From assembly GCF_964340395.1 (NCBI RefSeq), contig NC_135558.1, forward strand, positions 2,422,501 to 2,486,500: a stretch of 64,000 nucleotides of DNA, in the 5' to 3' direction. The translations under genes were made by a program, and so were the position numbers. This document shows, piece after piece, positions 51,001-61,434 of this stretch. The notes beneath the pieces are model-generated. The model made no database searches, was not told the origin of the DNA, and was given only the letters and a program-made list of their open reading frames with translations. Positions within the stretch are counted from its first letter, which is position 1; each line of letters begins with the position of its first letter. This stretch comes from Glandiceps talaboti. Lineage: Eukaryota; Hemichordata; Enteropneusta; Spengelidae.

Positions 51001-54000
51001 TACAATTTGACCAATCTGCTGAGATCACCTTGAATAAATTTACAACTTGACCTGGTCAAATTGACATGACTATGTTGAAATTATAAGTTTCTATTTACAA
51101 ATTTGACCTTTCACAACAAATTTGAGATATTAGTTTCACAAGTCAATTATATCATGCAATGCTGTATGCGCCATATGGTAAAACTGCTGAAATTACTTGT
51201 ATAAACATTCTAAGACACTGTATCACACGCAAACATGTAATCTGATACAGTCTCGGTTATTGTACATATAATTTGACACAAGTGACACTTACATATATCC
51301 ATGTCATGTAAGGCTGCACTAGCTGCAACTGCAAAGATTTTGTTAGGTTTTGAGAATGTACTCTGGAATATTGCAATGTGCGGTTGTCGATAATTTATAT
51401 ATAATGATTTATTCACAATATTGTACACCCTGAACAGTATTAAATCACCAATGAGTCAACATATTGGTGATAAAGTTATACACATAATATGTGGGTAAAA
51501 TAATAAATCAAATCAAATCAATTGTGAGCTCAACACTCTAAAATCACCACCAACACCACCAACACCACCACCACCACCACCACCACTGCCACGCCACTGT
51601 CACCGCCGTATCATCTTTACAAAACTAGTTTTTTTTAAAAGAAAAAACTTTTCAAATTTCTAGTTTCTGAGCAGCATATTGAAGTTGTTGTAATCCCTGT
51701 CTAGCTAGGAATGAAAGTCCAAGTCAACTTTGTATGCTTAATTTTGACAATAAATTTCATTTTTTTGGTAATATCTTTTGATAATTTCATACAAGTAGAA
51801 ACTACATTCATGATAAATACAATGATGTTAATAAGATGTCAAGATAGATAATTATATTAGTTTCAGGCACAATGACATCCGAAAGTTCCTTATTTTAAAA
51901 CTGACAATTTTAGATACATTTGTATCCTGCATTTTAAAAGAATTTATTCTATTTGGAATTCCTTGTTATTTGATATTTCACTTGTTATTAAATCGAGCAT
52001 TTGAAGAATTTTAATAGCTACTTAATGTGAACAAGTTTGATCATGAAAATCCCTCTACCTAGGTGGCAGTTTGTCATTGTACAAAATCCCTGTACCTAGG
52101 TATTTTCAATCCCATAATATTATTTTTATTCATTACGATTTTATTGCACCCCAACTGAACCAGGGTTCAATATGAAATGTAAGGAGTGACATAGAAAGTT
52201 AAAACAGACACAGACACACACACATACATACAAACACAAACACACACACACATACCCACACACATATCATGCCCACACATATGCACACATCTGAAATGAA
52301 TATATTAACGTCAGATCTGAAAACAAAATTCATACCACCTGTTTCATTGTTGAAGCTAATTTGCATACAAAGCTAATTTACATACAAAGCTAATTTACAT
52401 ATAACTAATTAATATACAATGCTAATTTACATACAAAGCTAATTTACATACAAACATATTAATACTCTTTATTGAGATATAGTCAAGGCAAAGATGGCAA
52501 ACTTCAAGTAGTGTTGTGCATTGATTTCTGGATGTGTCTATTTCAGATCTGTGAGAACTACATCGCACCCTTTGTCTGAGAGTTCGTCATCATTCCTACA
52601 TCGCACCCTATCAAGTCTGCTTCATACTTGAGAAGCAGACACTTGCAACCACCTGTAGTACATTATACCTCAGGACCATTAATACAAGAAATTTAATTGA
52701 CTGTAAGCTATTATTGTTATTTGCACATTGCATAATGTCTGTTAAGTACTTAGGTATTATGTTAAAATATAGTTTAAAGTAAATGACAGGTGTCTGAGGA
52801 GACACACTTCACAGAGTACAATTAATACATCATCTATCTACATCAAAAGTGGCTACTCGTTTACGCTCAAAAGTGCACACACCTTACAGGAAATGCAACA
52901 TGTACAGCTTAGTACATATATCAGTGTCTGGATGACCAATTTCTGTGACAAATGACAAGTTTGTTGGCGTTGTGGTTTTAGCTACGGGTTTAAGTCACAG
53001 TGACACCTGGCTTGGATTCTCAGTCATTTTGTAAACAATATTAAATATCTCTAGTTCTCTTTTGTAAACAATCCTAACAGTCTGTGTATTGGGTCCAGAA
53101 TGGTTTCAACTACAATATACAAATGCTGCTGTAGTTAACAATATACCAGAGTAAATAACAGTATTGATACAATGTAACAAACCACACACTCATTGCAACA
53201 GTATCAAATACAATCATCAAATATAATGTAACAATTAATCTACAACCCCTTCTATCTGATATCAATTTCATGTTTCTGCTACAATGTTACAAAGCACACA
53301 CCCAAAGTAACTGATAGACATTTTAATTAATGTTTGATACAATGTTACAACAACTAATAGAAGTTTAAATATTTGATACAATGTTACAAAGCACACATCC
53401 ATATTAAAATAGATTGACTATAGATAATGGTGATTCAAACAGTCCATTGCTGCTTTATCCAACAAAATATTTGATTTTTAATATAATTTAGATTTGTCTC
53501 AATATCATAACTAATACCTATGGACAAGGTGTCTGTATGGTATGCACCATGGCCTGATAGAGGGCGCACTCATCTCCACAGAAAGTGATGTGGAACACAT
53601 ATTTATTTAGGTCAAAATTGAACTTGATTTTTATGCATGTCATAAAATCAGTTATTAAAACTTGGTGATATTTTTAATGCGATAAAAATTCACCATCATA
53701 TTCATCTAAATCCTTGTAATTCCATGCCTTGAAATGTGTAAACTCTCCCTATAGCATTGTTTGTATCATATACATTCATTTATTTCTCTCCAATCCTGAT
53801 GGAAATCACACCATGAAGTTGTCATGGCAACTTTCATTCAGTTTGCATTAATATAATGCTGGAGATCTATAGTAATTCACTAATTCTGATCAAAATATGT
53901 TTCGGTCAGTAAAATGAAATAAGCAATTTTTCAATACTTCAATTATGAATTTATTCAAAAAAACAGAGAATTAAGACTGTCACAGTCTTTTTAACTACGT

Positions 54001-57000
54001 ATGAAATAATTCAATTATACAAAAATGACCTGCTACCCATTTTTCTCTCAAAATTAATAACTAGATTTCCATCTAACAGTTAATGCACACTTACACCTAA
54101 AATTGCCTTTACATGATTAATTACCTTTCCTTTGTCATTAAAACACATAATTAACACACTTTTTTAAAATATTATTTAAGAGTATTTTCATCGTACAAAA
54201 ATGACCTGCTCCCCATTTGTTTTCTAACTTAATTCCGCTTTGATCTCACAATTGAAGTGCACAGAGACCTGACACGCCATGTATGTCATTAATTTCTTAT
54301 CTTTTTTTCATTATAACATGAACCAAAGTCACTTTATACAGAGATAGACTGACATATTTCCAGAATAGAGATTACTCTATACATGAATATCTTTTGGTAT
54401 GTCTTTGAATAAACTCAGTATTAGTAACAATGACACATTGGCCCCATTTTCTTGTTTCTCTTATTTCTGATGTTAGAAAATAACTTACAAGCAACATCAT
54501 ACAGGAGATCCTTACAGAGAACAAAAACTGTTAAACCCATTGTCAGAGTGAGTTAAAATTTGAGCGTGAAAAACAGTTTTCTGGCTGGTCTTTAGAAAAG
54601 TCGGTCATAAACAATAGAATGATTCTATTTCAACCGTATCGCTCCATTAAATACTGTCAACTTTATATTTTCATAACTAGAAAATTTTGCAATGTTACAG
54701 TCTTCAACCAGATCTCAAAAACTAATTTTAATTAACTACTTAGCCTGATACACTATAATTTACAAAGAAGCATTTTAGTCACTACTTATTTGCATACTGT
54801 TGTTTTCCTAGTGAAGTATCAAGCGAAATAAGTCTTTTGTGAAAACTTTGAGATTTACAGTATATCCAAAACTGTGGGATGCACACATAGGGGTTCTATC
54901 AATACTTGAAAAGATCCTCATCCCAAAAACATTTCCAATGCTGTGTTAATTTTAAACGCCCAGGCCAGTTTGTTTTGGATTTTCGATTTTTTTAAGTCTA
55001 CTGTGTTCTCCTTCTTGAAAAAACCCAATGTGAAACAGTATATACTAAATCGTTGTTTCTAACTCAATAAATAGTTAAAACCTAAAAAGTGTGTAAAATG
55101 TTTGTTATTGTACGTACAACAACAAATATTTTAAACATTTTTTAATATTTTGCAATTTTTTGAGTTACTAACAAGGATTCAGTATATACTGTTTTACACT
55201 GTTTTTTTTCCAAGTAGGAAAACATAGTAGAATTGTCTTAAGAATTAAAAAATCCCAAATTAAATACCCATTTGTCATCCATATGCCAACTTTACTGTAT
55301 GTAATATGTAGGTATGAAAACAGTTGTCTGTCAGTCATACAAAAAGTTGGTCCTGAACAAAAGAATATTCCTCTGTAATCCTTAGGATTTATAAGATTAC
55401 ACTAATGTAAGAACCTGGAATGGAAATACTGGCCTTCAAATGTAAACAATGCTAGTCATCTCTCTGTGTATATACCGCACACACACAACTTTTACCATCA
55501 ACAGCTGAGTTCCATTTTATATCTAACCATTTAATTCCCAATCAATCCATCACAAGGATATATTTCATATCCTGTTGAAAGACAAAAAACTTTTAGATAA
55601 TACAACCTCTTATTCTCACCCATGACTAGCTGCCATTAATAATTCAGACATGGGCATTTGCTATGTTTTTAATAACCCGTTCCACTTAACTGAAAACATC
55701 TGTCATTTAACTTTACTCTCCAGTCTCATTGTCCTAGCATTCAGTTGCGACACAGTTTTTGTGCCCTGATCATTTCTGTGTAGAAAATATCGGGTGACTA
55801 AGAGTATTAGTTTGATAACATTCCGAATACTAACTATGCCGTTTACAGGACTCTGGTGAACTAAGGGTTGTCCAACACATACACACACAGCAGGGATTGA
55901 CTGACCTATTCCTCTATGCTTTTATGAGCCCATTAACCTGAATATAGCTTATAATGCACTGCTATTGGATGAATTTGATCAGCTGATCTCATTCACAACA
56001 GACCACTCATTCAAATTCATCCAATGGGCTGAACACTGGTGGCTCATTCTAATCTAAACAGCAAACTTGTGGCATGACAATACAGTCAAATCACAAACAT
56101 ATTGAGATGGACTATACACTATTCTCACATGAGGGTAAATCAATGCAAGATTGAGTTAGTCTTGACTATATGCCCATGAGAAATGGTGTGTGGGCCAAGT
56201 TTGCTGCACAAAACTTCAATAGTCGCCAGTGGAACTACACAGCATTAGTCCTGCTTGCAGAAGGTGCACAAGTCTAGATTACTGACATGACCCTCAACAC
56301 CGTCCTGCGAAGAACAATGTACTCAGCCTATTTCGAGTGTGGAAGCAAATGCTTCCATAGCAATTGCCGGAGAATTACATACCCACTGATCAAATATTAG
56401 CAATCGATAGAATATGTACTCATTTTACATCTCTTTGATGATAGTAGTTGCTGGTAAGATAAAAAAAAAGTGTCGAAATCAGAACTGTTCATGTTCCAGT
56501 TGTAATTTCAAACGTCCCACCTAACAAACACTGCCATATTTGATTGGGATGTCCACTAGGTCATCAACGTAAGGCAGAACCCTGAAATTACAGTTGAACT
56601 TGTGATATCGTGATTTTTGGTCCTCCAAACTGGGACTTTTGTAGCCATGGCGACATAAAATTAGTAAATAGTTGATTTATTGCTAATATTTAACCATAGG
56701 GTGCATTAATTCTTTAGTTACCAGCATTTCTGGTAAGTCCAGGTTTCATGGCTGGCTCTTCCCAGGATGGAGAAGGAACTAAGGAACTAATGAGAAATTT
56801 GACTTACTCCGTATTCAAGCAGGACTAGCCAGCATTGGTTAACGGTAGCTATTTGCGTTTGCTTGTGATGTTAAAATATAGATGATTGTTTTAGTTTGTG
56901 TCTATATTAGCTTGTCGAAACTTAAGATGCCACAGTTGTATGCCTATAGCTGTGACAGTATTAAACGTTATACCTGCACTACATTCAAAATATTAACCAT

Positions 57001-59329
57001 GATTATTCTAAAATAATCGGGATTTGGAAAGTATTGTTATAAGATACATAATCAGAGGCAGTCCATACATACAGCAGAAATATCAGAGGCAGTCCATACA
57101 TACAGCAGAAATATCAGAGGCAGTCCATACATACAGCAGAAATATCAGAGGCAGTCCATACATACAGCAGAAATATCAGAGGCAGTCCATACATACAGCA
57201 GAAATATCCAAAGACTGCGTGCATATCATACACATTTTATTTTCCCAAGAACAAATTTAGATAGGTAAGAAACAGGCTTCCCACAGACCACTCATTACAA
57301 ATATAAACATTACCACACACCTGCTGACAAGCAGGCACTGTATGTGTACACACAGAACCATGGGGATCCATGCAAGCAGATTCAAATTCTTGCTATCACC
57401 AATTTGTGTGTGTCAAAATCTAAGCCTGCAATGTGATGACATTCAATTAGTTCTTTGTTCCAAGGACATTATGTGTGTCTGTGCATCAGTTGGGGTGGGA
57501 TGGTACTGTTTATATTTGTAATGAGTGGGCTGTGGGAAGCTTATAAAAATTTTGTTCTTAATGGTTGTCTTTATCTGTAAATTCTCCTTCAAAATTATTT
57601 TGAACCTTCGTTATTCCACAATTGTGGTCATATATAAAGGTTAGAGAGATAAAGAACACAGCCTGATTCTCAACAAATGAATCATAATTCTGATAATCAA
57701 TGTTAAACACAAACATTCATAGACTTGACAGAAGTGTTAAAGAGCAACTTGGGTATGGACAAGCCTTAGAGGGATCCCTCTAGACAGAGCTATAAAATAC
57801 AATTAGCCATTAAAAACATTCAACTTTCTACCTTGAGGGCGAAGTTTTGTGAGAATGCTTTGACCTTGACATGTAATAAACTTAATGAATCTGCTCAAAC
57901 ACTGTTTAATCAAATCTCCTGTTTTATTCAGTGTTAGAACTAAAGTTGGTCATTCATCATAGCATGTACATGTACACATCTAATCAAATTGACTTGTTTG
58001 GAGATATGAATGTAAGGTTTAACAGGTGGCCTCAAGCTAAATTAAACATACATCCTTAGTTGTATGCTGAATTATTGACAGGGGTTTCCCTAGGCTGTGG
58101 TCAAACACACTGGTTTCCCCTAAGTTGAGTGCTGAAATACACACAGGTTCCCCTTAGCTAAAAGCTAAAATATATTCACAGGTTCCCCTAAGCTAGAAGC
58201 TAAAATATATACACAGATTCCCCTATGCTAGAAGCTAAAATATATTCACAGGTTCCCCTATGCTAGAAGCTAAAATATATACACAGATTCCCTAAGCTGT
58301 GTGCTGAAATATACACAGATTCCCCTAAGCTACAAGCTAAAATATATTCACAGGTTCCCCTAAGCTGTGTGAAGAAGTGTCATGCAATTTCTCATATGAT
58401 GTCACCTTTATGCCAGGTTTGAAAGAATTCAGATATTTGAGGTATAATGTTTGACAAATAAGATATTAGGGATGGACAGCTGAAGCCCATTATAATGAAT
58501 TGATCCCTCCTTTGGGGGACTGTTCCCCTAGCTTGTGTGCAAAATTCTAGTCAGGTTCCCTAAGATATAAGCGGCCTAGGCTGTGTAATACAATAATTAC
58601 TACATTTGTACCAGAGATTACTTGCACTGGCGCACATGCATACTAGTGGTACTTACACTGCAGTGCAATACCAAAAACACTATTGCATACCTGCATGCAA
58701 ATGATATGTAAATGAGGACACGATCTTTCGCTATACAAAAAATTATGTTTGATTTTTATTGAAATTTGCCGTTTCAGATAAACATATAATAATAACAGAA
58801 CCCCATGCCACGTCGTGAGTTCCATTGTGGGTACTCAGGGGTATTTGCACTCGTACTTGCAGTGACTCGCTATGCTCGTGAAAGTACAGTACAGAGAACA
58901 ATGCAAGCACTCATGCAAATAACCCAAGTACACCACACTTGAACTCGAGTGCATGTCATGTGGTTCTGTCATACTATATCTATTGGCCTTTGAATGGCAA
59001 GGAACACAACAGACGACAAAAGAAACTACAGACAGCACTAAACACACATAATTACAACAAAGTTGAGGGTTGTCGGTGGCCGAGTGGTTAAACCACTTGC
59101 CTCTTACCACTGCGGTCGGGGTTCGAACCCCATTCAGGGTTCGATTAAATTTACCACGCTGTAAGTAAGAAGAGTGTCGTTCAGTTTGACTCTACCGAAC
59201 AACTTAGGTTTTCCCCGGGTACTCCGGTTTCCTCCTGCATTAACACTGAACCCACGAGGGATGGCCCTCACTGGACTTCTTGGGAGACAAGTGTTTATAT
59301 GCTTAAAGAACTATCCAGTATAAATAAAG

Positions 59330-59385
<56 letters not shown>

Positions 59386-60555
59386 AGTAACAAAATTACA
59401 AAAGTGCTGAAATATACATGTCCCTTTAAGGCTGGACTGAAATATACTTCTAGTAGAAAGGTTCTCCCAAGCAATGCTAAAAAGTCATGTCCACCTAGGT
59501 AGTTGTTATAGACACCTCTACATGGCACGTGACATCCCTTTCTTATTGCCTGTGGCCATCACATACATTCATTTTGACATCTAGCTGCCATAAGAACATA
59601 TTGATATTCTATACCTGCCTCTTGACAAAATGCTAATGAAAGCCACTACAAAGAGTAAACATCTGTAACTATGGTGACATGCATTGGATAAAATATGTAA
59701 CCATGGTAACATGCAATGGAGAAAATATCTAACTATGGCGATATGTAATGGATAAAATATCTGTAACTATGGTGATACAGGTATGCAATGGGGAAAACAT
59801 CTGTAATTATGGTGACATGCAATGGGGAATTCATCTGTAACTATGGTGACACTCTGTAACTATGGTGACATGCAATGAGTAAACATCAGTAACTATGGTA
59901 ATCTATAGAGTAAACAACTGTACATGGGAAAGCAATATAGCTATATATCCATGGTAACGTGTAATGGGTAGACAATACAGATATATTATAACAAACAGGT
60001 CACAGACAACACAAATATTACCAGTATACACAAAGCAGTATATAGTAACACAGAAGGAGGCATTACAGATGAAACCATTGTGGTGTACACAAAGGGAACA
60101 GAACATACAAGTATCCATGGTAACACAGCTGAGCTTACAGAAAGATGTAACTATTGTGATATACTAGTGATTGACAGTATAGATGTAACCATGGTAATGG
60201 GATACATTATGTTTGTAACCATGGCGATATTATGATAACACAATGTGCATATTATGTTATCTATTAGTGCAAACAATTTCAATTGTTTTTTATTAAGCGA
60301 AACATTTCTTACCCTCATGACAACCTTAGGTAAAAGACGTCTATGGGTGAATGGGGACACCACAATAGCGAGATCTTGTGGATGCATTCGCCAGGTTGGG
60401 GGAGACTCCTGAACCTGTTGAACCTGTTTAGATCGGTGAAGTCGACGTAGTGTTGGGGTAATCTTTCGTATACTACAACCTAATGCGTTAGCTATTTCAC
60501 TTGAAGTACAGTGATGACTTTGACTTTCAAGAAATTTCTGAATATCTTTATCCAT
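32950..60555 (-). CDS. ADAR: ADAR1-like double-stranded RNA adenosine deaminase with four Z-alpha domains
   Basis: Converts adenosine to inosine in dsRNA. Coding exons, 5' to 3': 60555-60313, 44402-42985, 41102-40937, 40602-40431, 39621-39528, 36056-35782, 35488-35306, 34235-33989, 33202-32950. They total 3051 nt, 1016 aa plus stop; all junctions are GT-AG and in phase. Domains: Z-alpha 1 about 1-60, Z-alpha 2 82-141, acidic linker, Z-alpha 3 267-332, Z-alpha 4 384-450, dsRBD 521-592, deaminase about 640-1010. Zinc and catalytic residues: His687 and Glu689 (HAE), Cys741 (PCG), Cys819 (SCSDK). Vertebrate ADAR1 has two Z domains and three dsRBDs, so this layout is Z-rich and dsRBD-poor. The deaminase matches ADAR1 rather than ADAR2 ([20 protein letters not shown]). 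The start is supported by in-frame stops just upstream in the same exon. An extra exon inside the 15.9-kb first intron cannot be excluded. Confidence 0.96.
33989..34235 (-). CDS. ADAR: ADAR exon 8: deaminase middle region
   Basis: Phase 1 to phase 2. Encodes [40 protein letters not shown] and GTKGRC. All have counterparts in the ADAR1 C-terminal half. Confidence 0.95.
35306..35488 (-). CDS. ADAR: ADAR exon 7: SCSDK zinc motif
   Basis: Phase 1 to phase 1. Encodes [40 protein letters not shown] and [20 protein letters not shown]. Cys819 is the second zinc cysteine. Very close to ADAR1 family sequence. Confidence 0.97.
35782..36056 (-). CDS. ADAR: ADAR exon 6: PCG zinc motif
   Basis: Phase 2 to phase 1. 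Encodes [39 protein letters not shown] and LRTKMEG. Cys741 is the first zinc cysteine. The donor lies at GGAG followed by GTAGGA; reading past it leads to intron sequence. Confidence 0.95.
36810..37670. repeat. 46-bp satellite in ADAR intron 5, about 18 copies
   Basis: The unit holds AGAAGTCTGATAGGGCTGAA, then CAGCACGGCATATCTTACAG and TGGTTT. Subvariants (ACACGACA, ACATGATG, GCATGACA) alternate, which suggests a higher-order unit of several monomers. On the ADAR sense strand each copy contains ACTGTAAGATAT, a donor-like string. Confidence 0.95.
38995..39016. repeat. Poly-C tract, about 20 C
   Basis: Homopolymer in ADAR intron 5. The exact length may be a sequencing approximation. Confidence 0.9.
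39240..39420 (+). mobile_element. Retroelement 3' tail ending in (GATT)n
   Basis: TATCCAATAAAGATTGATTG continues as (GATT)n to about 39414. An AATAAA directly followed by tetranucleotide copies is usual for non-LTR element 3' ends. The body is not recognisable. Confidence 0.45.
39528..39621 (-). CDS. ADAR: ADAR exon 5: HAE catalytic motif
   Basis: Phase 1 to phase 2. Encodes [20 protein letters not shown], then [12 protein letters not shown]. His687 should ligate zinc and Glu689 act as proton shuttle. Confidence 0.96.
40431..40602 (-). CDS. ADAR: ADAR exon 4: deaminase N-terminus
   Basis: Phase 0 to phase 1. Encodes [20 protein letters not shown], then [13 protein letters not shown] and VVCLGTG, the first core strands of the ADAR deaminase. 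Confidence 0.95.
40650..40890. repeat. (AGAC)n-rich degenerate microsatellite
   Basis: AGACAGAC tracts are interspersed with AATCAAACAGACA and GAGTACACACAAGAGA copies, between ADAR exons 3 and 4. Confidence 0.85.
40937..41102 (-). CDS. ADAR: ADAR exon 3: second half of the dsRBD
   Basis: Phase 2 to phase 0. Encodes [39 protein letters not shown]. The KKDGKREAA stretch is the RNA-phosphate-binding helix of dsRBDs. Confidence 0.96.
41590..42560. repeat. Degenerate long tandem repeat in ADAR intron 2
   Basis: Units of roughly 120-180 bp recur: TAATTTGCATATCAA, then a GTCAC/TCTTGAACAATTCTTCATCT block, an ACACCNCCAGAGA-type block and ACTAAATTTCAGACAAATC. Three full octamers ATTTGCAT are visible (about 42069, 42192 and 42461); the copy near 42339 is degenerate. 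Confidence 0.65.
42985..44402 (-). CDS. ADAR: ADAR exon 2: Z-alpha 2, 3 and 4 and first half of the dsRBD
   Basis: Large 1418-nt exon, acceptor gaattttgtag, donor GTAAGA. Z-alpha 2 ([20 protein letters not shown]) keeps Asn117, Tyr121, Pro136, Pro137 and Trp139 and looks fully canonical. Z-alpha 3 ([14 protein letters not shown]) and Z-alpha 4 ([14 protein letters not shown]) keep Asn and the wing, with Phe for Tyr. An acidic Ser/Asp-rich linker ([20 protein letters not shown]) separates 2 and 3. The exon ends in [31 protein letters not shown], which starts the dsRBD. Confidence 0.96.
45478..45556. repeat. (CA)n microsatellite
   Basis: Two CA blocks separated by a short ATGTATACATG palindrome, in ADAR intron 1. 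Confidence 0.95.
46196..46290. repeat. 28-bp tandem repeat, 3 copies
   Basis: The unit CAGTTACCAGGGTGACTGTT is followed by TATATTTT. GTTACCAGGGTGAC is a near-palindrome of the X-box type. Confidence 0.9.
46512..46655. repeat. Two-copy 70-bp direct repeat
   Basis: AAGTCAACCTTCTTGTTCTA-TTTTGACCCTCTAGCATGAG occurs twice in tandem, each copy ending CAGGTACTGAGAAT. Confidence 0.9.
47966..48033. repeat. (CA)n microsatellite
   Basis: About 30 CA units with two CACGTGCACA interruptions, which are E-box palindromes. Confidence 0.95.
48258..49103. repeat. (ATTCT)n pentanucleotide array with higher-order units
   Basis: Long pure TTCTA tracts alternate at least five times with a conserved spacer (GCTATTATATTCTATTCTAC then ATGTATGCTAAGC) and with a GAAAGCTATGCTGTGCTAAG spacer. 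It lies in ADAR intron 1. Confidence 0.95.
50393..50460 (-). promoter_or_regulatory. Candidate internal TATA promoter with short first exon for ADAR
   Basis: On the - strand a TATATATA (50452-50445) lies 33 nt before an initiator-like TTCAGTCT (A at 50419). A 27-nt putative exon follows, ending GCAAG before a GTAAGG donor (exon end 50393). A second good donor (CCACAAG then GTAAGT) is at about 49915. Spliced to exon 2, the first in-frame Met would be Met179, skipping Z-alpha 1 and 2. Position-based only. Confidence 0.25.
51547..51610. repeat. (ACC)n trinucleotide repeat
   Basis: CACCAACACCACC-type units, then CACTGCCACGCC, in ADAR intron 1. Confidence 0.85.
52350..52458. repeat. 17-bp degenerate tandem repeat
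   Basis: About six copies of AAGCTAATTTACATACA. Confidence 0.85.
54968..55296. mobile_element. Palindromic MITE, same family as 31128-31449
   Basis: The arms TGAAACAGTATATACT and AGTATATACTGTTTTACA pair around a centre GTTGTACGTACAACAAC-like palindrome (near 55098-55128). The right end, CATCCATATGCCAACTTTAC, matches the ends at 31449. The left end is eroded. Confidence 0.7.
57048..57206. repeat. 31-bp minisatellite, 5 copies
   Basis: The unit ATCAGAGGCAGTCCATACAT is followed by ACAGCAGAAAT. Copies are essentially identical, which suggests recent expansion. It lies in ADAR intron 1. Confidence 0.95.
58090..58372. repeat. Degenerate 36-40-bp tandem repeat, about 8 copies
   Basis: Recurring CACAGGTTCCCCTAAGCTA then GAAGCTAAAATATAT, with GTGTGCTGAAATACA variants. 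Confidence 0.85.
59067..59384 (+). mobile_element. tRNA-derived SINE with conserved core and (ATT)n tail
   Basis: A pol III head is visible: A-box TGGCCGAGTGGTTA (59077-59090) and B-box GGGTTCGAACCCC (about 59119-59131), resembling a Ser/Leu-type tRNA. A core follows (TTTTCCCCGGGTACTCCGGT then TTCCTCC, 59209-59236) of the kind shared by many marine-invertebrate SINEs. The element ends AAATAAAG plus about 17 ATT units. It is inserted antisense in ADAR intron 1. Confidence 0.85.
59645..59935. repeat. Degenerate tandem repeat with X-box-like palindromes beside ADAR exon 1
   Basis: About eight copies, roughly 34 bp apart, of CATCTGTAACTATGGTGACA then TGCAATGGGGAAAA. One copy is the palindrome GTAACCATGGTAAC (59697-59710). 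Further CCATGGTAAC blocks follow at 59948, 60115 and 60187. Confidence 0.8.
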
Positions 60556-60583
60556 TGTGTCTCATCTTCACTTGCTGTACAAC
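60313..60583 (-). CDS. ADAR: ADAR exon 1: 28 nt of 5' UTR, start codon and Z-alpha 1
   Basis: The acceptor tttattttatcag precedes 60583, so an untranslated exon should lie further upstream. The ATG is at 60555-60553; TGA codons in the same frame just before it fix the start. Encodes a winged helix, [16 protein letters not shown], ending in ESPPTWRM. It keeps the Pro-Pro-x-Trp wing but has Thr and Arg where Z-alpha domains carry the recognition Asn and Tyr. It ends phase 0 at GTAAGA. Confidence 0.9.
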
Positions 60584-60744
60584 CTGATAAAATAAACATA
60601 AATCACAAATTTTATTACATTCCTGAACTGATTAGAAATTATAGTATATTCAGAGTTAGTAGGTAGATGACTGTGGGAGAAAATCTACATGATAAGGAGG
60701 CAGCCTACTCTAAGCTTTGCCAAGTAAAGCCAAGACAGATATAC

Positions 60745-60906
60745 CAAGCCTGTTTACACCGCGATCTGTGTTTTTGCTTCTCTGTCTTACAAGCCTGTTT
60801 ACATCGCGATCTGTGTTTTTGCTTCTCTGTCTTACAAGCCTGTTTACACCGCGATCTGTGTTTTTGCTTCTCTGTCTTACAAGCCTGTTTACATCGCGAT
60901 CTGTGA
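60745..60906. repeat. 45-bp tandem repeat, about 3.6 copies, with TCGCGA-type sites
   Basis: The unit AAGCCTGTTTACATCGCGAT is followed by CTGTGTTTTTGCTTCTCTGTCTTA. ACCGCGAT and ATCGCGAT alternate. It lies 190-350 bp before the ADAR start codon. A diverged inverted copy appears near 61250 (CAGATCGCGATGG). Confidence 0.9.
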
Positions 60907-61434
60907 TCTTGCTTCATGGTCTAGCTAACCACATGTAATGTTAGTAACAGCCAACAACTAATTTAGCCACACCCCTAACAGTAGTTATCAGCACGCCTGT
61001 TGTAGATATTTACATAATATTTGCTATATGTAAATCATGATGTTCTTCAGCTCATCTCAACCAGGGTATATTTACATATTGACTTCATTTGAATAGTCAA
61101 TTTGGCTGATGTATGTTACCACTCACCATAGTGACCACTCAGTTTGAGCACATTTTTTCAAACCAATCAGTTTGAGTGTACAATTTTCAAACATCAATCA
61201 GTTTCCGTTGCTAGCAATACAAGAAGTTTATGAGATAGCAAGACAAAAATACAGATCGCGATGGAAAGACACAGATTGTGAAGCAAAAAGTTTCAAAGGT
61301 TACATTTTCATCCTCAAGAATTGCGCAATGTTGGTAGAGGTATAGGCTCCACCTAGTACCTTCTACTAGTTCTAGATGTAGTTTGTGGCTTGTTTCCATT
61401 GCAATCTGTGTTTTTACATCAAATCTCATAGGCA

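Noticed and set aside
59077-59131. Functional tRNA-Ser or tRNA-Leu gene
   Set aside because: It continues into a SINE core and an (ATT)n tail, so it is the head of a retroposon.
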